Below are positions 23,000 through 33,877 of a stretch of 64,000 bases of DNA, one piece after another (position 1 is the first letter of the stretch; the number at the start of each line of letters is the position of its first letter). Origin of the DNA: Eucommia ulmoides. Lineage: Eukaryota; Streptophyta; Magnoliopsida; Garryales; Eucommiaceae. The notes beneath the pieces were generated by a model. The model saw nothing but the letters and a program-made list of their open reading frames with translations, was not told the origin of the DNA and did not search any database. Location: positions 20,034,401-20,098,400 of the forward strand of contig CM028326.1 in assembly GCA_016647705.1 (NCBI GenBank). The letters are read 5' to 3'. A program made the translations under genes and the position numbers.

Positions 23000-23539
23000 G
23001 GAACGATTGTTGTTGCGAGGGTCTTATAGATGCCAGATGCAGGGATTCCATTAGGGCTTCAACTGATAGGCAGAGATTAGGGCACGATTGATGTAGGAGA
23101 TGATGACAAGGAACCCAAAACAGTGAGGGATGAGATTATGGAGGTGACGAATTCGGAGGAAAAGAAGAAGAACCAGTGGAGGATTGGAGGCAACGAAGAA
23201 GGACGACGGTAAGCAGAGCCAACTATGGTGATGGTAAGTCTCAAAAATAAGTCTACGATTATGGAGGCGACACAAATTCGGCGGAGAAGAAGATGAACCC
23301 ATGGATTAGAGACAACGTATTCGGCGGAGAAGAAGAACCACACCGCTGAGCAGAGGAAGCTATGGTCTTGAAACTCTAAAGAGTAAGCTAATAAGTAAAT
23401 GCATCCACTATTGATCAGAAGTCAGTGATATTTGTATATATATGTATGTAGATGTTGTATATAAAAGTAATCCAACGGCTACGAATATCCTGAGACATCT
23501 AACGGCTGTGAATGTAAATGAGCTGATTTATTATATAGA
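23000..23539. other. Helitron 5' terminal region
   Basis: GAAG-rich on the + strand, with two near copies of a segment containing GAGGCGAC/GAGGTGACG, AATTCGG and GGAGAAGAAG (23135-23175 and 23262-23345). No convincing ORF. It ends at the Helitron 5' terminus, 23539. Confidence 0.5.
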
Positions 23540-23612
23540 TATATATATTTAAAACTTGGGATTATTTTATTATATATGTATATTTAAATTATGATAATTT
23601 GAAAGTTTATTT

Positions 23613-24868
23613 AATATTTCAAAATTAAAAATTAAACATATATTATAATTATTTGGCAAATGTAATTAATTTTAAAAAATATTAACAAAAATAATATTAA
23701 AAATGACCATTATACTGAAATTAAACGCGTTTCCCATAACAACGCAATTCATTTATGAAACCTAAGTTTTCATGGATGAAAGTGCCCACAATAAAAGAAA
23801 AAATAAAAACTAAAGTTAAATAAAGGGATAAAAATGTAATTAACACTTTTTAATTAAACCCAAGTTTTTAGGGATAAAATTGCAAAAAATAAAAATAAAA
23901 TAGGGGACAAAAATGTAATTAACATTTTTTAAGTTGAAACCCGGTTTCAGGGATAAAAGTTCCAAAAAAAATTAAAACTAAATATAGCGGTGAAAATATA
24001 ATTAACACTTTTTAGTTGAAACCCAAAATTTCAAAGATGAAAGTGCAAAAAAAAAAAAACTAAAATTAAAAAAAAGGGGCGAAATGTAATTAACACTTTT
24101 TAATTGAATCCCAAGGTTTGTATTAAGTATAATTTTTTTTTAAAATTATATAACAAAGGGCAACAGTCACAAAACGGACCCCCCCCTCAAACGAACAGCG
24201 ACATGAATGAATCTAATTTTTCTGTACATAAACTGTGTTCCTAAGAGTACATAATAAAACTTAAAAATATCACAACGGACTAGAGAATATTTTTAAATAA
24301 TCGTCAAAGTTGGTCGGATGAGTTGGTTCTGTAGTTTTTTTTGGTAACTTTGAGTTAACAAAAAAAGTTTTATCCGTAACCGAAATGAATCCAATTTTTT
24401 TGTACATATATTGTGTTACTAAGATTATGTAATAAAACTTAAAAATGTCAAAACAGACTAGTGAATAACATTTAAATAATCGTCAAATTTGATCGGATAA
24501 GTTGGTTCTATAGTATTTTTTGGCAATTTTGAGTTGAAAAACGATGGTCTATCCGTACCCGAAATGAACCCAATTTTTTTGTACATAATCTGAGTTCCTA
24601 ATACTACGTAATAAAACTTAAAAATGTCAAAACGGATTAGTGAACTAATTTTAAATAATTGTCAAAGTTGATCGAATGAATTGGTTCTGCAATTTTTTTT
24701 ACAACTTTGAGTTAATAAAAGATGGTCTATCCGTAACCGAAATGAATCCAATTTTTTTGTACATAATTTGAGTTCCTAAGATTACGTAATAAAACTTAAA
24801 AATGTCAGAACGGATTGGTGAATTAATTTTAAATAATCGTCAAAGTTGGTCGGATGAGTTGGTTCTGC

Positions 24869-24902
<34 letters not shown>

Positions 24903-25400
24903 AATTTTCAGTTAACAAAAGATGGTCTATCCGTAACCAAAATGAACCCAATTTTTTTGTATATAAACTGTGTTACAAAGACTACATACTAAAACTTAAA
25001 AAAGTCAAAAAGGACTAGTGAATATTTTTTAAATAATCATCAAAGTTGGTTGGATGAGTTGGTTCGGTAGTTTTTTTGCAATTTTGAGTTAACAAAAGAT
25101 GGTTTATCTGTAACCAAAATAAACCCAATTTTTTTTTACATAATCTGGGTTCCTAAGACTACATAATAAAATTTAAAAATGTCATAACCAACTCATCCGA
25201 CTAACTTTGACGATTATGTAAAAGTTATTCGCTAGTCCATTGTGAAATTTTTAAGTTTTATTATTATTTTTTTCAAATTTTTTTTTTAACATTTTTTTAA
25301 AAAAATAATAACTATTTTTTTATTTGTAGATTTTTTTAACAACTCGGGGGTGGGAACGGTTCAGCTCGGTTTGCCGCCGTCAAATAGGAAAAATTGTTAA
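23613..25400 (+). repeat. Left arm of a giant inverted repeat (foldback core)
   Basis: Pairs with 26130-27941. Matching landmarks are the outer ATATTTCAAAATTAAAAATT, the AAACGCGTTTCCCATA word (23725-23740, its complement at 27818-27833), the CAAACGAAC/GTTCG region and the series of tandem units. Within the arm the word GATGAGTTGGTTCTG and variants recur at about 24317, 24497, 24676, 24855 and 25052, so it is itself a tandem array with a unit near 180 bp. A T run of about 31 lies at 24870-24900. No ORF. Confidence 0.9.
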
Positions 25401-26129
25401 AAAAAAAAAAACAAATTGATAATTTTTTTAAACTATTTTCTTTTACATAAATAATAAATAACAAATGAAAATTTACTTAATAAATAATTTTTAAAAAAAA
25501 ACAAATTGATAATTTTTTTAAACTATTTTTTTTTATATAAATAATAAATAACAAACGAAAATTTACTTAATAAATAATTTTTAAACGCCTTTTAAATATT
25601 AGAATCCAACCATGACATGGGTTAATATCATGACTCTATTTGAATATATGGCCAAACATAAAGGGTTAATGTTGTAAAATTTTGTTTTGTTATTTTTTGG
25701 TCATCTTCTTCACCTGGTTTCTCTCTCTCTAGACTGGCTTTTTAAAAATTATTAAAAAAAAAATTAAAAAAGAAGGGGATGGGGTGGGGGATTTCGGCCA
25801 TGGCAGGGCTAGAATCCCCAACCCCATCCCTATCCCCATCAAAAAAAAAAAAAAAAACATATTGCATATTTTATTTTATTTTGATTTTTTTTAACATTTT
25901 TTTATAAATAATAACTATTTTTTTGTAGATTTTTTTAACAACTCGATGGTGGGAACGGTTCAGCTCAGCGACAGACGTGACATCAACTCGATTCGCCATT
26001 CGGCGGTCCGCCACCTACGGTTTAAAAGAGGATTCCCCCGTTGCCACCGTCGGCCCGGAACTTCCGCCACTTGCCATCAGCTCAGTTGAGAGAGAAACAA
26101 GCAGGGCGATGAACCACGGTGTGTCAAAA
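25401..26129. other. Spacer between the inverted-repeat arms
   Basis: About 730 bp, AT-rich at its edges, with a GC-rich centre (25770-26110: GGGATGGGGTGGGGGATTT and its partial mirror CCCCAACCCCATCCC at 25815-25830). It also holds another copy of the AACAACTCG-GTGGGAACGGTTCAG stretch (25935-25965) found inside both arms, so the junction has been rearranged. No gene seen. Confidence 0.6.
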
Positions 26130-27941
26130 AAAAATTTAACAATTTTTCCTATTTGACGACGGCAAACCTCCGAACCGAGTTGATGTCATGTCCGTCGCCG
26201 AGCTGAAACGTTCCCACCGCCGAGTTGTTAAAAAAATCTACAAAAAAATAAAATAGTTATTATTTATAAAAAAAAATGTTGAAAATAAATAATAAAACTT
26301 AAAAATTTCACAACAAACTAGTGAATAACTTTTACATAATCGTCAAAGTTGGTCGGATGAGTTAGTTCTGACATTTTTAAGTTCTATTACGTAGTCTTAG
26401 GAACCCAGATTATATACAAAAAAGAATGGGTTTATTTCGGTTACAGATAGACCATCTTTTGTTAACTTAAAGTTGCAAAAAAACTGCAGAACCAACTCAT
26501 CCGACCAACGTTGACGATTATTTAAAAGTTATTAACTAGTACGTTTTGACTTTTTTAAGTTTTAGTATGTAGTCTCAGTAACACAGTTTATGTACAAAAA
26601 AATTGGGCTCATTTCGGTTATGGATAGAACATCTTTTGTTAACTCAAAATTGCAAAAAAAAACAAAAAACTGCAAAACCAACTCATCCGACCAACTTTGA
26701 CGATTATTTAAATTTAATTCACCAGTTCGTTATGACATTTTTAAATTTTATTACGTACTCTTAGGAACCCAGATTATATAAAAAAAATTGGGTTCATTTC
26801 GATTACGGATAGACCATCTTTTATTAACTCAAAGTTGCAAAACAAATTGCAGAATCAAATCATCTGACCAACTTTGACGATTATTTAAAATTAGTTCACT
26901 AGTCCATTTTGATATTTTTAACTTTTATTACTTAGTCTTAGGAACCCAAATTATGTACAAAAAAAATTGGGTTCCTTTCGGGTACGGATAGACTATCTTT
27001 TTTTAACTCAAAGTTGCCAAAAAATATTGTAGAACCAACTCATCCGACCAACTTTGACGATTATTTAAAATGTATTCACTAGTCCGTTCTGACATTTTTA
27101 AGTTTTATTACGTAATCTTAGTAACACAATAAATGTAAAAAAAAATTGGATTCATTTCGGTTACGGATAGACTATCTTTTGTTAACTCAAAATTGCCAAA
27201 AAAAAAATGCAGAACCAACTCATACGACCAATTTTGACAATTATTTAAAAAATATTCGCTAGTCCGTTGTGATATTTTTAAATTTTATTGCATACTCTTA
27301 GGAACATAGTTTATGTACAAAAAAATTGGATTCATCAGGTCACCATTCGTTTGAAGGGGAAAGTTCGATGACTGTCGCCGTTTGTTATATAATTTTTTTT
27401 TAAATTTATATTTAATACAAACCTTGGGATTCAATTAAAAAGTGTCAATTACATTTTCGCCCCATTTTTTTTAATTTTAGTTTTTCTTTTTTTCTTTTTT
27501 TTTTTGCACTTTCATCTTTGAAATTTTGGGTTTCAACTAAAAAGTATTAATTATATTTTCGCCACTATATTTAATTTTAATTTTTTTTTTGCACTTTCAT
27601 CCCTGAAACCTTGGGTTTCAACTTAAAAAGTGTTAATTACATTTTTGCCCCTTTATTTTATTTTATTTTTTGCAATTTTATCCTTGAAAACTTGGGTTCA
27701 ATTAAAAAGTGTTAATTACATTTTTATCCCTTTATTTAACTTTAGTTTCTATTTTTTCTTTTATTGTGGACACTTTCATCCATGAAAACTTAGGTTTCAT
27801 AAATGAATTGCGTTTTTATGGGAAACGCGTTTAATTTCAGTATAATGGTCATTTTTAATATTATTTTTGTTAATATTTTTTCAAATTAATTACAATTGCC
27901 AAATAATTATAATTTATATTTAATTTTTAATTTTGAAATAT
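26130..27941 (-). repeat. Right arm of the giant inverted repeat
   Basis: Reverse complement of 23613-25400, with visible but moderate divergence. It carries five or six of the ~180-bp units, marked by ACCAACTCATCCGACC at about 26491, 26679, 27031 and variants at 26850 and 27212. It runs directly into the right terminal repeat at 27942, so the terminal and internal inverted repeats form one long arm interrupted only on the left side. Confidence 0.9.
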
Positions 27942-28080
27942 CAAGGCCGGTTTCACCAAGAAAAAAAAATTATAAAAACTGACTGTGTTACGGCCGGTTA
28001 TACTTATTTTTAAAAAAGATAAAAACAAACCTATTTGCATAATTTGACAACTTTTTAGCACTATTTACGTAAACAACTCC
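27942..28080 (-). repeat. Right terminal inverted repeat of the foldback element
   Basis: Pairs with 10945-11086. The terminal stretch GCACTATTTACGTAAACAAC reaches 28078 and is followed by the target duplication ATTTCGGTG at 28081-28089. Confidence 0.85.
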
Positions 28081-28301
28081 ATTTCGGTGGGAATTCCGTC
28101 ATCTTCATCCTAGCCATCACTAACTGCGCTGTGAACACAGGCCAACCTATTCCCTAGAAGCCTGGATTGGTGAGAAAGTCCAAGAACTTTATTGGGGGCT
28201 TGACCATACCTGTTTGTGAGGCTCTCCTCTTAACCGGTTAAGGTTGGCTTGAGTTTTTTAGATGACCCGGCGAGTTTGACGCAACTCCTCACGAAGTGAT
28301 C

Positions 28302-28963
28302 TGATATAGGGGAATCTCGTCAGGCTTACCTTGTGGTCAATATCTGGCCTAGTATGAAAAAACAGCCAGACTGGGAGCTGAAATCCCCTTCATGCCAAGC
28401 TGGGGTGCCCTCCGAGCTAGGCTGAAGATCGTCTCGCCTAGGTGAAGAAATCTGGGCCAGACTGACGAACTCGGGCATCCTCTGCTCGTCATCTCCGCAC
28501 TCGGAGCCCCTTTGGTCCGTCTCGAGGATTCGACCCATGGGCCTCTACAGGTGGGCCCAAAAGCTCAGCTTAGATGATCAGAGCACTAATCCATCTGCTC
28601 ATTGGTTGCTCAGCGGATTAGGTTAATTAACTTAAGCTTGGCTCCCTAATTTTGCAATGCTAATTAAGCCCGACGCCTATAAATACACCATGGCATCCAA
28701 TGCCCGACAGTATGTCTTCTCTACTGACACTAGAGAATTTTTAGCCCGTCTCTCCCGGATACTTACTCTCACGCCGAAGAGACTGTTCCGGGTATAATCC
28801 CGGTGCGTCTTTGTGCAAGTGTTCGGAGTAAAGGAGTGGAGCTCAACTCGGAGGTCATCAGCACCCCTGAACTTACCAAACTAATTACGCCATCAACAGT
28901 CTTGTGGGCTTAATATCTTTCTAGACTATACTGTTGACTGTTTACCACTTTTTGACATTAATA
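28302..28963 (+). repeat. 5' LTR of the Tat element
   Basis: 662 bp, TGATATAGGGG to GACATTAATA. TATA box CCTATAAATACACC at 28676-28690. It pairs with 46386-47034. It is followed by TAGCACCATCTATGGGAA (28967-28984), the position and look of the primer-binding motif seen beside the 5' LTR of many plant Ty3/gypsy elements; the tRNA was not identified. Confidence 0.9.
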
Positions 28964-29307
28964 GTTTAGCACCATCTATGGGAATGCACTAAAAGCCTCC
29001 CCTGATCGTCAGCTCCCCACGAGGTTAAAACTTGATGATCACAAGGTCTGGAAAAGAAATCTACCTAGTCGACTAGGCACTTGCCCCCAACAATAATCCA
29101 CCCCTCTCATCCGTACAGAACATGTCAAAGGATCCCAAGTCGGATACCCCAGCTCAACCTGTAGAGCATCTCCACCAGCCCGCCATTCCACCATCCAGAG
29201 CTGTAGCCCCGACGACTCAGCCCACCACTCAGGTAAGTCCAATCTTACCCACGGGGTAGTTTATTGGGCAGACTTCTGGGGCCCCCTAGACAGCCCGTGT
29301 CGATATC

Positions 29308-30592
29308 TTGGAACGCCAGCTCAGCGAGTTCCAAACCTTCTTCAAAATCGTCCTAGCCCGCTTGCCACCGGCTCTTCCAATGGGTGTCCCGACAATCCAG
29401 GTCGTGGGTCAAGAGGAGCAAGTGATCGGAATTGAGCGCATCATCCATTCCAATAGGCACGTCCCGAGGCCCCAAGCCCATCACGCTGGTCAGAAGGAGG
29501 TTGAATTAGCACCTTCTGCGGCCTCGGGATCTCTGTTGCCACCTCCACCGAAACGAAGGAGAGGCACCATACCATGTGGTCCGACCACCATCCCCAGCGC
29601 ATTCACATTCCCCACCACGACAACCACCACCCCGCACCGCTTTTAGCCAAGCTCGAGTCTCTCTAGGGGTCGAAGTGGTGGTGGAGAGACGCCTAGCTGA
29701 CATGAAAGTGGCCCTACATCAGATCCGAGGAACTAGGGGCCCAGTCGGGCTTCCTTCGGAGGTAAGATCACATTTCATCAATGAAATACTGGAAGAACCA
29801 TTGCCCGTGCGATACACCCACCCCCAGATGATCCTCTATAACGGGATCATTGATCCAGTAGACCACTTGTCTATCTTCAGATCCTATATGGACCTACACA
29901 CAGCCTCAATAGAGATGAGATACAAGCTTTTCCCCTCACCCTCACAGGGGCTACCGGTGCATGGTTCAGGACTTTGGCCCCAACATCCATCTCCAATTTT
30001 CACGAGCTCAAGCAACTCTTCCTTTCACGATTCGAGCGATCGCGATGTAAGTTGAAAACCATGGCACACATCCTCACGCTCCAACAACTACCCGATGAAT
30101 CCTTGGGAGATTATGTACAGAGGTTTTACAAAGAAATCATTGGTTGCGATGAACTCAGTGACGTGGTCGTGATGAGCGCATTCATCGACGGCCTGAAACA
30201 TTGATGTCTCATATACGACCTATATTTTCACCCAGTTCCTAGTCTAGACATTACCCTGGAGAAAGACACGTGGTTCCATAATGCCGATGAAAGGAAAGCA
30301 GCCCGAAAAGACCGCGAAGGAAGCCAAAAGAAGAAAGAGAAGGCTGACAAAGGGCCGAACAAATATCATAGGTCTAAGAGACTGCAAACAGAGGGAAGAC
30401 TGGGACCGTTACCCGAGGATCGGAGACCATTCCCACCCCAAGAGAACCGCCAGCAGAACTCCACACCGCTCACGGTCTCAGTGGCCACCGTCTTCACCGA
30501 GAATGCAAAGAGGGACTTTTTCCCCCTCTCCCCCCAGCGAAAAACCAATGGGGAAGTCAATGGATAAATATTGTGAATTCCACTGGGACTAG
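29308..30592 (+). pseudogene. gag region of the Tat element (fossil)
   Basis: Open stretches in this interval resemble plant retrotransposon gag: the ILEEPLPVRYTHPQ block followed by DPVDHLSIFRSYMDL at about 29780-29900, and ESLGDYVQRFYKEI with a nearby AFIDGL at about 30095-30195. The region after 30270 is basic (KR-rich), as expected for a nucleocapsid tail. It is broken by several interruptions. Gag would form the particle shell of the element. No intact product is expected. Confidence 0.8.
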
Positions 30593-30676
30593 GGACATTC
30601 CACCGAGAATTGTTTCCGACTCCGGAAAGAAATCGAGGCCCTCATCAGCAAAGAGTATCTTGGCAGCTACGTTCGA

Positions 30677-31378
30677 ATGGATGACCAGGCTCCCAGAACG
30701 GAAGACAACGAGCCCCGCGATGAGCATAGGGGTTGTAGAAAGAGAAGAAATAGAAGTCGCCCCCCTCCCAGATCGGAAGGGGATAGGGGCAGTGACGAGC
30801 AGATGGTGGATGGAGAGATCAATGTCATCCGCTGCGGATTAAGCCTGGGGGGAGAGACCCTCCCCTCCAAGAAAAGTTATGAGCACAAATCCAAGAGAAA
30901 AGCTGACGAAGTCATCTTTGAGGTAAGCACGATTAACACTGCAGAGCACAACGTTATTTCCTTTAGCGAGGCGAACCTCAAGGATGTACACGTCCCTCAT
31001 AACGATACCCTCATCATAGTCGCTCTCATCAACCACTTCAAAATGGAAAGAATCCTAGTGGACGGTGGTAACTCCACCGATATCATCTTCAAATGGGACT
31101 TCGAGAGGATGAACGTGGATCCCAGCACCGTAAAGCCATCAAAAGCCCCCTTGGTCGGTTTTGGGAAAGACGTTGTCAACGCTGTTGGGTGGGTCTCACT
31201 TCCTGTCACCATTGGAGCCCATCCAAGGACCTCAATTGTTTGGACCAAATTTCTGATCGTGGATAGGCCGTTGCCCTATAACGCATTCATGGGCCGACCC
31301 ACGGTGGCGGCTCTCAAGGTAGTCTGTTCATCGTACCACCAGTTAATGAAGTTCCCACGGAAGGGGGTATGGGGGTAG
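30677..31378 (+). pseudogene. Protease region of the Tat element (fossil)
   Basis: An open stretch of 233 codons. ALINHFKMERILVDGGNSTD resembles the active-site neighbourhood of retrotransposon aspartic protease, and FLIVDRPLPYNAFMGRPTVA followed by KVVCSSYHQLMKFP is the conserved tail of the same domain in plant Ty3/gypsy polyproteins. It ends shortly before the nested solo LTR at 31473. The element is not expected to be active. Confidence 0.85.
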
Positions 31379-31472
31379 TAAGAAGAGACCAAGAGTCCTC
31401 TCGAGCTTGTGCTCAAAGGGCGCTGGAAAAAAATAGCAATTAAAGGCAAAGCTGGAGTTCAGGGAGCCTAAA

Positions 31473-33877
31473 TGTCATACCCCACCCCGGGCACCCGTCA
31501 CCCGAGGCCGGGCGTGACGTCGACCTGACATTACCAGACTAATCCACGATCATCCAAACATACATATATACATGCACACTCGCGCTACTGTAAATCTTCC
31601 TCAAAAATATATATATATATATATATATATACATGTTCTCAGAATTTGGGAGCACACATATCCCAAATATCCACAACCAAAAACACTAAAATACCCGAAC
31701 CTTCCACGGATCACGTCCGACCGACTCACCTCCAACACGACACTACCTCCGAACTCTCCCTAGTGCTAGTAGTGAACCAACTCCTAACCGCAGTACCTGA
31801 ACCCAAAAATTTGTATCGGTGTACTGTCTTCATAATAAAAACATTTCATAGATCAAATATAAATGATAAACACCACGTTTCGAAATATAATATTACATAA
31901 TCACATACCCAGTTCTACTGCCACCAATGAAATGAAATAATATAACGATAATACCGTATATCACACGCTATATTCGGAACCAGTTTCCCACTGTCATCAA
32001 TGTAGAGAAATAATGTATTTAAAACACCCAAAACAAATATAATATAATCACATACTGTACGGAAATCCAGTTTCCCTGTCACCAATGAAATAAGCCAATA
32101 TATATTTAAAATACTCAATCCAAACATTTTAATTCAACCAATACAAATATTTTAAATCGACCCATCCAAATAGCCCGTCACATAATAAAATACCCCACAT
32201 CACTCTCCTACTAGTTATAGGATCGTTTTTACCTCAAGATTGGGAGTTGTTACGATACCGTACCACCTGCCAGATTTGTACTTCTGACGGGTCAAACCAC
32301 CTTGTAGGACTTTGCCTAACAGATAATTCACATCTCGCAGGTCATATCCTCTTAACGAGAAGAAAATCCACATCTCATGGATCATACAGCCTAACGAGAA
32401 GAAAGTCCACATCTCGTAGGTCATACCGCCTAACGAGAAGAAAATCCACACCTCGTAGGTCATACTGCCTAACGAGAAGAAAATTCATATCTCGTAGGTC
32501 ACACCCACCTAACGAGAAGAAAACTATGACATAGTTGGACAAAAATCACCTTTTCATCTTAAAAACCGACTTGATCAAAAAATCATTGTTCCACCTTTAA
32601 AACCAACACGATCCAAAAATCATTTTTCCACCATTAAAACCAACTCGGTCCAAAATCATTTCCACTTTTAAAACCAAAACCAACTTAATCCCTATAAGTT
32701 ACAAAATCGTCCATTTTCTTTTAAATAAACATATTTCCCATAATTTATACGAAAGTAAAATTTGTAGATTTATATAGAAAACAGTACACTCACCTCGTTT
32801 TCCGCACTGCAAAAATATTGTCGTCCAAAACCTACTAGGACACTGGCGCCTATGAACCTGATTCGAATTTTTCGTCCGTCGAGAAGTCGGTTTTCGAATT
32901 TTGGGTTTTTATTTAGGGTTCTTGGTGTAATATTTTTTTTCCTTCATTTTCTTTTTTCTTTTTTTTTTCTTTTTTTTTCTCCTTTTCTTCTCTTTCCCGC
33001 TTCTGTTCTATTTCCTATTCACCGGTTGACCCTCTTCTCCCTCTCTCTCTTTCTCTTCTGCTTCCATTTTGGACTCAGCCGACCAAGCCACACACCCATG
33101 CCCCTTCTCACTCACCAGCCGATCACACACCCACACACACAACAACTAAACACACGAACAACATACACACAAAACACACATACACGCACACGTCATTGGA
33201 CCGAATGACACCTCCACACCACCGATCAAACAACATTGCCGACAATCAGAACACACACACTCATCCGACCAAACAACACACACTCAACACATGCACGTCA
33301 GCCACGCCACCAACCAAATGAACACCGACCTCCAAAACCCATACCTATGCCTTACTGCACCCACTGACGGCGATCAAAACACACCGGACCCACCCACACC
33401 CATGATCCCAGCTCGCACACACACCCACATCCACGCCGCAACATACTGTCGGCAGGACCTCGATCGCCTTCATCTTACCACCGACGAACCAACCCCACCA
33501 GCCGAACCTCTCTCTCTCTTTTTCTCTTTCTACTTTCTTCTCAGTGGTTTGATCATGCATAGTGTGATGTGTATGTATATATATGCATGGGATTAGTGGT
33601 TTGAGCTCACACCTTGCCTTGCCACATTTCCATCTTTTTTTTTCCATATTTGTGTGTGTATATATAAATATATCATTTACTCAAATTACATTAATGCTCA
33701 CCTCATTTATCTTTAAATTTTGATTTAACCCAAATCTAAAATTAATATTTTGAAAATTGCTAATTAACCCTTAAAATTTTTAATTCAAATAATAAATAAC
33801 ACAATCTACCTCATTATTTTCTAAATGTTTTCAAATGCAACTAATGAATAAGAGCGTCCAAAAATTAGGGTCTTACA
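31473..33877. mobile_element. Solo LTR, family A copy 2, nested in the Tat element
   Basis: 2405 bp, TGTCATACCCC to GGGTCTTACA, inserted between the protease and RT regions. Flanks are CTAAA (31468-31472) and CCAAA (33878-33882), a 5-bp duplication with one difference. It contains a TA microsatellite (31605-31630), a tandem block of about five ~43-bp units based on CTAACGAGAAGAAAATCCAC (about 32330-32525) and CA-rich text (33120-33440). No internal retroviral genes. Confidence 0.88.
32330..32525. repeat. ~43-bp tandem repeats inside solo LTR copy 2
   Basis: About five units with the words CATCTCGTAGGTCATA and CTAACGAGAAGAAA. The equivalent place in copy 3 (40375-40610) holds a different unit, and in copy 1 (1950-2015) only a twofold duplication. 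Confidence 0.85.

Larger units (their letters stand above)
11173..23539 (-). mobile_element. Helitron, minus orientation, about 12.4 kb
   Basis: The 5' end on the minus strand begins TCTATATAATAAATCAGCTC at 23539 and is preceded by a TA run. The 3' end is CTAG at 11173-11176, followed by T. Just before it is a hairpin with CCCGTG and CACGGG stems (11184-11189 and 11198-11203), 7 nt from CTAG. These are the standard plant Helitron signals: TC start, hairpin plus CTRR, insertion between A and T, no target duplication. Between the ends lie the Rep-helicase pseudogene (about 11290-19500), an unidentified ORF, simple repeats, and two secondary insertions. It sits inside a TA microsatellite of the foldback element. 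Confidence 0.92.
10945..28080. mobile_element. Foldback Mutator-like (MULE-type) DNA element, carrying a Helitron
   Basis: The left end reads GAGCTGTTTACGTAAATAGT. The right end, in reverse complement, reads GGAGTTGTTTACGTAAATAG. The match continues for about 140 bp on each side (to about 11086 and from about 27942). Flanking the pair is ATTTCGGTG at 10936-10944 and 28081-28089, extendable to 10 bp by the shared C; a 9-10 bp duplication is typical of Mutator-like elements. Subtracting the Helitron leaves about 4.8 kb, of which nearly all is inverted repeat. No transposase ORF is seen, so it would be non-autonomous. The class call rests on duplication length and long TIRs, not on a transposase. 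Confidence 0.8.

Noticed and set aside
24870-24900. T run as a polyadenylated retrocopy tail (LINE/SINE)
   Set aside because: It is a length variant of the T tract present in each ~180-bp unit; no target duplication surrounds it.
29506-29703. Minus-strand ORFs overlapping gag and pol
   Set aside because: Shadows of the plus-strand coding frames, without family motifs.
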